Shown piece by piece: positions 60,752 through 64,000 of a stretch of DNA of 64,000 nucleotides; positions within the stretch are counted from its first letter, which is position 1, and each line of letters starts with the position of its first letter. This DNA is from Desulfomonilaceae bacterium (GTDB taxonomy: Bacteria; Desulfobacterota; Desulfomonilia; Desulfomonilales; Desulfomonilaceae). The stretch lies in the NCBI GenBank assembly GCA_031082285.1, contig JAVHLK010000005.1, forward strand, positions 3,303-67,302, given 5' to 3'. The notes beneath the pieces are model-generated. The model did no database searches. It saw nothing but the letters and a program-made list of their open reading frames with translations, and had not been told where the DNA came from. Position numbers and translations under genes: made by a program.

Positions 60752-61585
60752 TCAATGAACCGATGTCTTGTGCTTCCGGAACATCGCAACCTTGGCGCGC
60801 AGCCTGTTTCTTTCTTCTTCGTCACGAGTCAGGGACGCGCACTTCTCCAGGTCCGTCGCCGCACTCCCGTAATCACCTACGGATTCATAGTACGCCGCCC
60901 GCTCCAAGAGTTCCTGAATCGCATCCGGTGCGAGGATGAGTATCCAGTTGATCAGTGCAAGGGCTCGCGTCTGATTCTTCATGGACAGATACACGCCCTT
61001 GAGATTTCGCATGAGCCGCACCACGATCTGCTTGGGCCGGACGGGATCGAGAAAGCTCCGGTTGAAACCCGCGGATGTCCCTGCATGGGATATGACGATC
61101 CGCCTGCACGCATCTTCGGTGAGAACTTGTCCTCTGTTGAACGGGTCAATGAATACGCGGGCGGAATCGGTCAACAAGCCGACTATGAAATGGCCGGGCA
61201 AACCGATTCCGTAGGTTTTGAGACCCGCTCTCCGGCCGACCTCCAAGTAGACGATCGAGAGCGTGATGGGAATCCCCAGCTTTCTGTCCAGGACCTCATT
61301 GAGAAAGCTGTTCCTCGGATCGTAGTAGTTTTCCGTATTTCCTCGAAAACCTTCTTCTTCGAACACTACCGTGTTGATTTCATTGACCACGTGTTCCGGC
61401 TCATCCGGCACCTGCATTCTCCGCCGAAGCCTCTCGGCCATTTCGTCGAGCCCGGCCAAATAGTGAGGTGCATCCAGTGACGGATACTGCAGTCGGGCAA
61501 TCAGCAACGCCGAGGCTGCAAGCTCGACTTCGTGATCCTCCATGGATGCGATCCGGGCGATCCGTTGGGTTATGTCTCGCTTCAT
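60752..61585 (-). CDS. SirB1-family transglutaminase-like protein with TPR region
   Basis: The protein is 277 aa from ATG 61585. Residues about 35-190 match SirB1/transglutaminase-like proteins: VVNEINTVVFEEEGFRGN, NSFLNEVLDRKLGIPITLSI, then YGIGLPGHFIVGL and FIDPFNRGQVLT. In true transglutaminases a Cys starts the triad; here the usual Cys position in PITLSIVYLEV is Ser, so peptidase-like activity is doubtful. Residues 200-270 form TPR-like helices. Common in proteobacteria beside prfA/hemK, which are not here. Function uncertain. Confidence 0.82.
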   Translation of the reverse strand: MKRDITQRIARIASMEDHEVELAASALLIARLQYPSLDAPHYLAGLDEMAERLRRRMQVPDEPEHVVNEINTVVFEEEGFRGNTENYYDPRNSFLNEVLDRKLGIPITLSIVYLEVGRRAGLKTYGIGLPGHFIVGLLTDSARVFIDPFNRGQVLTEDACRRIVISHAGTSAGFNRSFLDPVRPKQIVVRLMRNLKGVYLSMKNQTRALALINWILILAPDAIQELLERAAYYESVGDYGSAATDLEKCASLTRDEEERNRLRAKVAMFRKHKTSVH

Positions 61586-61607
61586 GCCCAAAGCTCTATC
61601 CTTGTCC

Positions 61608-62876
61608 TCATATGCCCAAAAGCCGGCACGCGTTTTGTCCGAGCACTTTACGCTTCTCCTTTTCAGTCACCAGATTGTTCGCCTTGAGCCCGTTGACGAG
61701 ATACTCCAGACTCACCCCTGCCGTAAGAGGCAATGGGTAGTCGGTTGCAAAGAGGATTCGGTCGAACGTGATGGTCTTTCTGATCTCCTTCGGGACCATC
61801 TCTCTGTCCAGTATCCAATCGACCGCAGCGAGGTCCGCGTACACGTTGCGGTATTTCTTTCCCAGCCCCAAGGTTTCGTGGAGCCAGATGCCGGGAATGA
61901 GACTGCTGTACGCCCCGGAGTGTGCCATGATAACGGGTACGTCGGGATACTTCTTCACGATGGGTTCCCACAGGAGGGGATTTGCATCCTGACTGAGTTC
62001 CAGGATCTCGAACGGGCCTGCGCCGCAACCTGTGTGAGAGAGGACAATGGAACCGGTGTCTCGGCAGTAATCGAACAGCACCTTCACATTCTCGCATTCC
62101 GAGGGATTGAAAAATTGTGAGAAGGGGAGCAGCTTTATTCCTTTCAGGCCAAGGCCGCGGATCTCCTCCAGCGTACGTTCAACATACTCGCGATCCTTGG
62201 AGAGATTCACGGAACCGAAGCCGATAAGCGTTTCCGGGTAGTCCTTGACCCAGTCGGCCACGTCATGATTGGTGACGTGAGTGGGAGAGTAGAGGCTTGC
62301 TTTGATCTGTTTGAGCATGTGTTCAAAGGGAACACGAGATGCCTGAGCGCTTCCAGAGTAGGCCTTTTCGAGCTTGGACCTGATCTCGGGTCGGTCCGGG
62401 TCCGAGGGGTCCGTGTCGGTGGCCAGGATCACGCCGTGAGTGACCCCCGCTTTTCGCATGTCGGTGAAGAATCTCATGTCGGGCATTTTGGGATGAATGT
62501 GAAAATCAACGATGGGAAAGAAATCCAGATTCGACCTGAGATCCTTCGGATCGACGGGATCGTTTTTCGACGCGTTCGTTTCGTTGTTCTTCACCGCGCC
62601 TTTTCCGCGTACGAGGGTGTAGTCCGTCGATTCTACCGAGTGATGGAGAGCCTGAAGTGCAATGACCACGCGATACTTGACCCGAAAATCTTCCAATTCG
62701 GTCAGGTACGGACGGAGTTTCTCGATCAAGCGTCGGACGGTGCTCTCATCCGCGATTCTGAACAGCTTTCTCACCGTTCTCCATCTCACGTCGGGAGGAT
62801 CGTTAATCAGCGCGTCCACGATGTCGTCTTCCTCCGGTAAGGGCGGGAATCCGACATAGCATTCTTTCTCTTTCAT
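61608..62876 (-). CDS. Amidohydrolase-family metal-dependent hydrolase with N-terminal helical extension
   Basis: A 422-aa protein. Residues 1-90 form a HEAT-like helical extension (DALINDPPDVRWRTVRKLFR). From about residue 118 an amidohydrolase-2 TIM barrel follows: FFPIVDFHIHPKMPDM with the first metal His pair, GFGSVNLS, KGIKLLPFSQFFNP, IVLSHTGCGAGPFE, VPVIMAHSGAY and RILFATDYPLPL with the catalytic Asp. The ligand set is that of decarboxylase/hydrolase members. Substrate cannot be read. It lies 23 bp upstream of the SirB1 gene on the same strand and 108 bp after the AmiS/UreI gene. Confidence 0.87.
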   Translation of the reverse strand: MKEKECYVGFPPLPEEDDIVDALINDPPDVRWRTVRKLFRIADESTVRRLIEKLRPYLTELEDFRVKYRVVIALQALHHSVESTDYTLVRGKGAVKNNETNASKNDPVDPKDLRSNLDFFPIVDFHIHPKMPDMRFFTDMRKAGVTHGVILATDTDPSDPDRPEIRSKLEKAYSGSAQASRVPFEHMLKQIKASLYSPTHVTNHDVADWVKDYPETLIGFGSVNLSKDREYVERTLEEIRGLGLKGIKLLPFSQFFNPSECENVKVLFDYCRDTGSIVLSHTGCGAGPFEILELSQDANPLLWEPIVKKYPDVPVIMAHSGAYSSLIPGIWLHETLGLGKKYRNVYADLAAVDWILDREMVPKEIRKTITFDRILFATDYPLPLTAGVSLEYLVNGLKANNLVTEKEKRKVLGQNACRLLGI

Positions 62877-62984
62877 GAGGCCTCACTCGGTTGATTCGGC
62901 GGCGAAAAGTCCTGGATCATACTCGGGGGTACGTATGCCGCCCACACGGACGATCCGGGTGTGAGCGGCGTCACCGATCAAAGT

Positions 62985-63515
62985 CTAGAACGGAAGTTTG
63001 CCCGTCACCATCAGCGAGAAAGCGGGCAGCCAGAGTCCGACAAGTGACCACACGATGAGAGACCAGGCCAAGCCCGCTGCCGGGAATTTGCCGTAGGCAT
63101 TGAGCCAGACCTCAAGGGTGAGCACGGCATAGCCCAGACACGCCAACGCGAAGAAGTTGCTCTTGGCCACCAGCTGCTTACCGTCCTCAAGCACCGGCCC
63201 TCCGGTGAAAAAAATCACCATGTAAATCAAGGAGACAATCATGACGGTAAAGCTGACGTTCCCAACGGATCGAAGGTCCTCCAAACCGGCCAACAATGCA
63301 TAAGCGACCGTGCAATAGAGCAGGCCGTGGACAAAAAGCAGACCCGCGGTGAATGGATCCTTGAAGACCGCGGCCTGGAGAATCGCGCCGATAACGACTA
63401 CTGCTCCAACAAAAGCGGTAGCTGCGCCGGTTCCTTTGGGCTCGCCTTTTCCCAGAAAGAGGATTGCGACGGGCATCCACATAATGCTAATGGCTACCAA
63501 CACTGCCAACGTCAT
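62985..63515 (-). CDS. AmiS/UreI-family membrane channel
   Basis: A 176-aa protein with six predicted membrane helices, the size and topology of AmiS/UreI urea and short-amide channels. Typical parts are FVGAVVVIGAILQAA, GLLFVHGLLYCTVAYALLAGL and FFALACLGYAVLTLEVWLNA. Such channels let urea or short-chain amides cross the inner membrane passively. AAGGAAGG precedes the ATG. The neighbouring amidohydrolase may use the imported compound, but no urease or amidase genes are here. Confidence 0.88.
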   Translation of the reverse strand: MTLAVLVAISIMWMPVAILFLGKGEPKGTGAATAFVGAVVVIGAILQAAVFKDPFTAGLLFVHGLLYCTVAYALLAGLEDLRSVGNVSFTVMIVSLIYMVIFFTGGPVLEDGKQLVAKSNFFALACLGYAVLTLEVWLNAYGKFPAAGLAWSLIVWSLVGLWLPAFSLMVTGKLPF

Positions 63516-63663
63516 AGACTCACCTTCCTTTCGGTTAGAGGATGAACCTCATCTCTCACTACCTCCCCCAATGCACATGGAACTGCTCCACATTGAAGGT
63601 TCCCGGACTCCCACTCAAGAGATGTACCAGCCCCCTTTCCTCAGGAAATCCCGTGAACGCACC

Positions 63664-64000
63664 TCATCCTCCGATCTGGGACATGTCTCGCCGACAGACA
63701 TGATCGCTGCGGAAATCGAGCCCATGCTTGGCCGGCTTGAGCGCTATTGCCGTTTGGATCAGCCTGGAAAGGCAATGATCCGAGCAATTAGCTCTGAGTG
63801 CGCTCCTTACGTCCACTTCTTCGTCCGACAGCAGGCAGGGACGAAGCTTGCCGTCCGCGGTGAGCCGCATTCGATTGCACTCGCGACAAAAGTGATTGCT
63901 TACCGAACCTATGAGTCCGACCTCACCCGCAGCCGAGTCAAAACGATACCGTTCGGCCGGTCCGTCATACCTCGAGCGCGGAATCGGAATCAGGCGACCC
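63664..64000 (-). CDS. moaA: GTP 3',8-cyclase MoaA, C-terminal part (5' end beyond the window)
   Basis: About 112 residues from the window edge to the stop at 63664. The second Fe-S cluster motif is intact: HFCRECNRMRLTADGKLRPC, which holds the CxxC and the distant Cys and binds GTP. The terminal Gly-Gly that docks into the active site is present (MSQIGG). MoaA makes the first step of molybdopterin synthesis. The radical SAM core lies off the right edge. No gene separates it from the AmiS gene. Confidence 0.92.
   Translation of the reverse strand, partial: GRLIPIPRSRYDGPAERYRFDSAAGEVGLIGSVSNHFCRECNRMRLTADGKLRPCLLSDEEVDVRSALRANCSDHCLSRLIQTAIALKPAKHGLDFRSDHVCRRDMSQIGG

Noticed and set aside
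1-64000. tRNA, rRNA or CRISPR loci
   Set aside because: I looked in the intergenic stretches for TPsiC-type GGTTCGANNCC arms, rRNA blocks and spaced direct repeats and found none I could support.

Overview
The window reads as chromosome of a Gram-negative, probably anaerobic bacterium, most likely a Desulfobacterota (deltaproteobacterial) lineage. The evidence is a lipid A and outer-membrane assembly operon (lpxD, lpxA, lpxI, lpxK, msbA, bamA, skp, lolCD), type IV pilus motor genes (pilB, pilT, pilC), an oxygen-sensitive indolepyruvate:ferredoxin oxidoreductase (iorAB), and heavy use of corrinoid and Fe-S enzymes. GC content is moderately high, and genes are often coupled by 4-bp ATGA stop/start overlaps. 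Species assignment is inference only.

Layout. (1) 1-8460, minus strand: a cobalamin riboswitch with its own intrinsic terminator heads a run encoding a DUF2162 membrane protein, an ExbB/MotA-type proton channel, a DUF2149 protein, an exported BtuF-CbiZ fusion and a membrane-anchored CobN-like chelatase. The gene set resembles the Bacteroides hmuSTUV haem loci but is under B12 control. (2) 8760-11080: a SEC-C protein, a MNT/HEPN toxin-antitoxin pair, an inverted-repeat-bounded palindrome array and a small secreted protein. (3) 11361-25368, minus strand: an envelope operon from lysS through lolC, lolD, bamA, skp, lpxD, lpxA, lpxI, msbA and lpxK to a GT9 glycosyltransferase. (4) 25625-30059, minus strand: pilB-pilT-pilC, closed by an intrinsic terminator. 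(5) 30370-41633: a DUF362 ferredoxin, a Gln/Pro/Tyr-rich secreted protein, purF, a V4R-like protein, ispD, a lytic transglycosylase with a TPR protein, and iorAB. (6) 41720-49772: a second Gln/Tyr-rich secreted protein flanked by a repeat pair, a Pro-rich membrane-anchored protein, a possible CooT-like micro-gene, speD, moaB, a DUF721 gene, arsM/arsR and a NYN-LOTUS protein. (7) 49918-57970, minus strand: a pupylation operon arc-dop-pup-pafA, continued without a break by an unrecognised 228-aa gene and a B12-dependent-type radical SAM gene. (8) 58430-64000, minus strand: a FIST sensor protein, a second inverted-repeat element, a lone CHC2 zinc-finger protein, a SirB1-type protein, an amidohydrolase, an AmiS/UreI channel and the 3' part of moaA.

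The two most interesting systems are regions 1 and 7. Region 1 looks like a periplasmic corrinoid-handling machine: substrate binding and CbiZ amidohydrolase in one exported polypeptide, a CobN-type macrocycle-binding protein anchored in the inner membrane, and a proton-driven ExbB-like motor. Region 7 is a pupylation system in a Gram-negative genome with no 20S proteasome genes beside it. Its ARC ATPase lacks the C-terminal proteasome-docking tail, Pup ends in Glu-Gly-Glu, and two further genes of unknown role are transcriptionally and translationally coupled to it.

Several families of dispersed, imperfectly palindromic repeats sit between genes. They include two elements of about 400 bp bounded by inverted repeats of 32 bp or more, and two pairs of intergenic repeats of about 130-140 bp.
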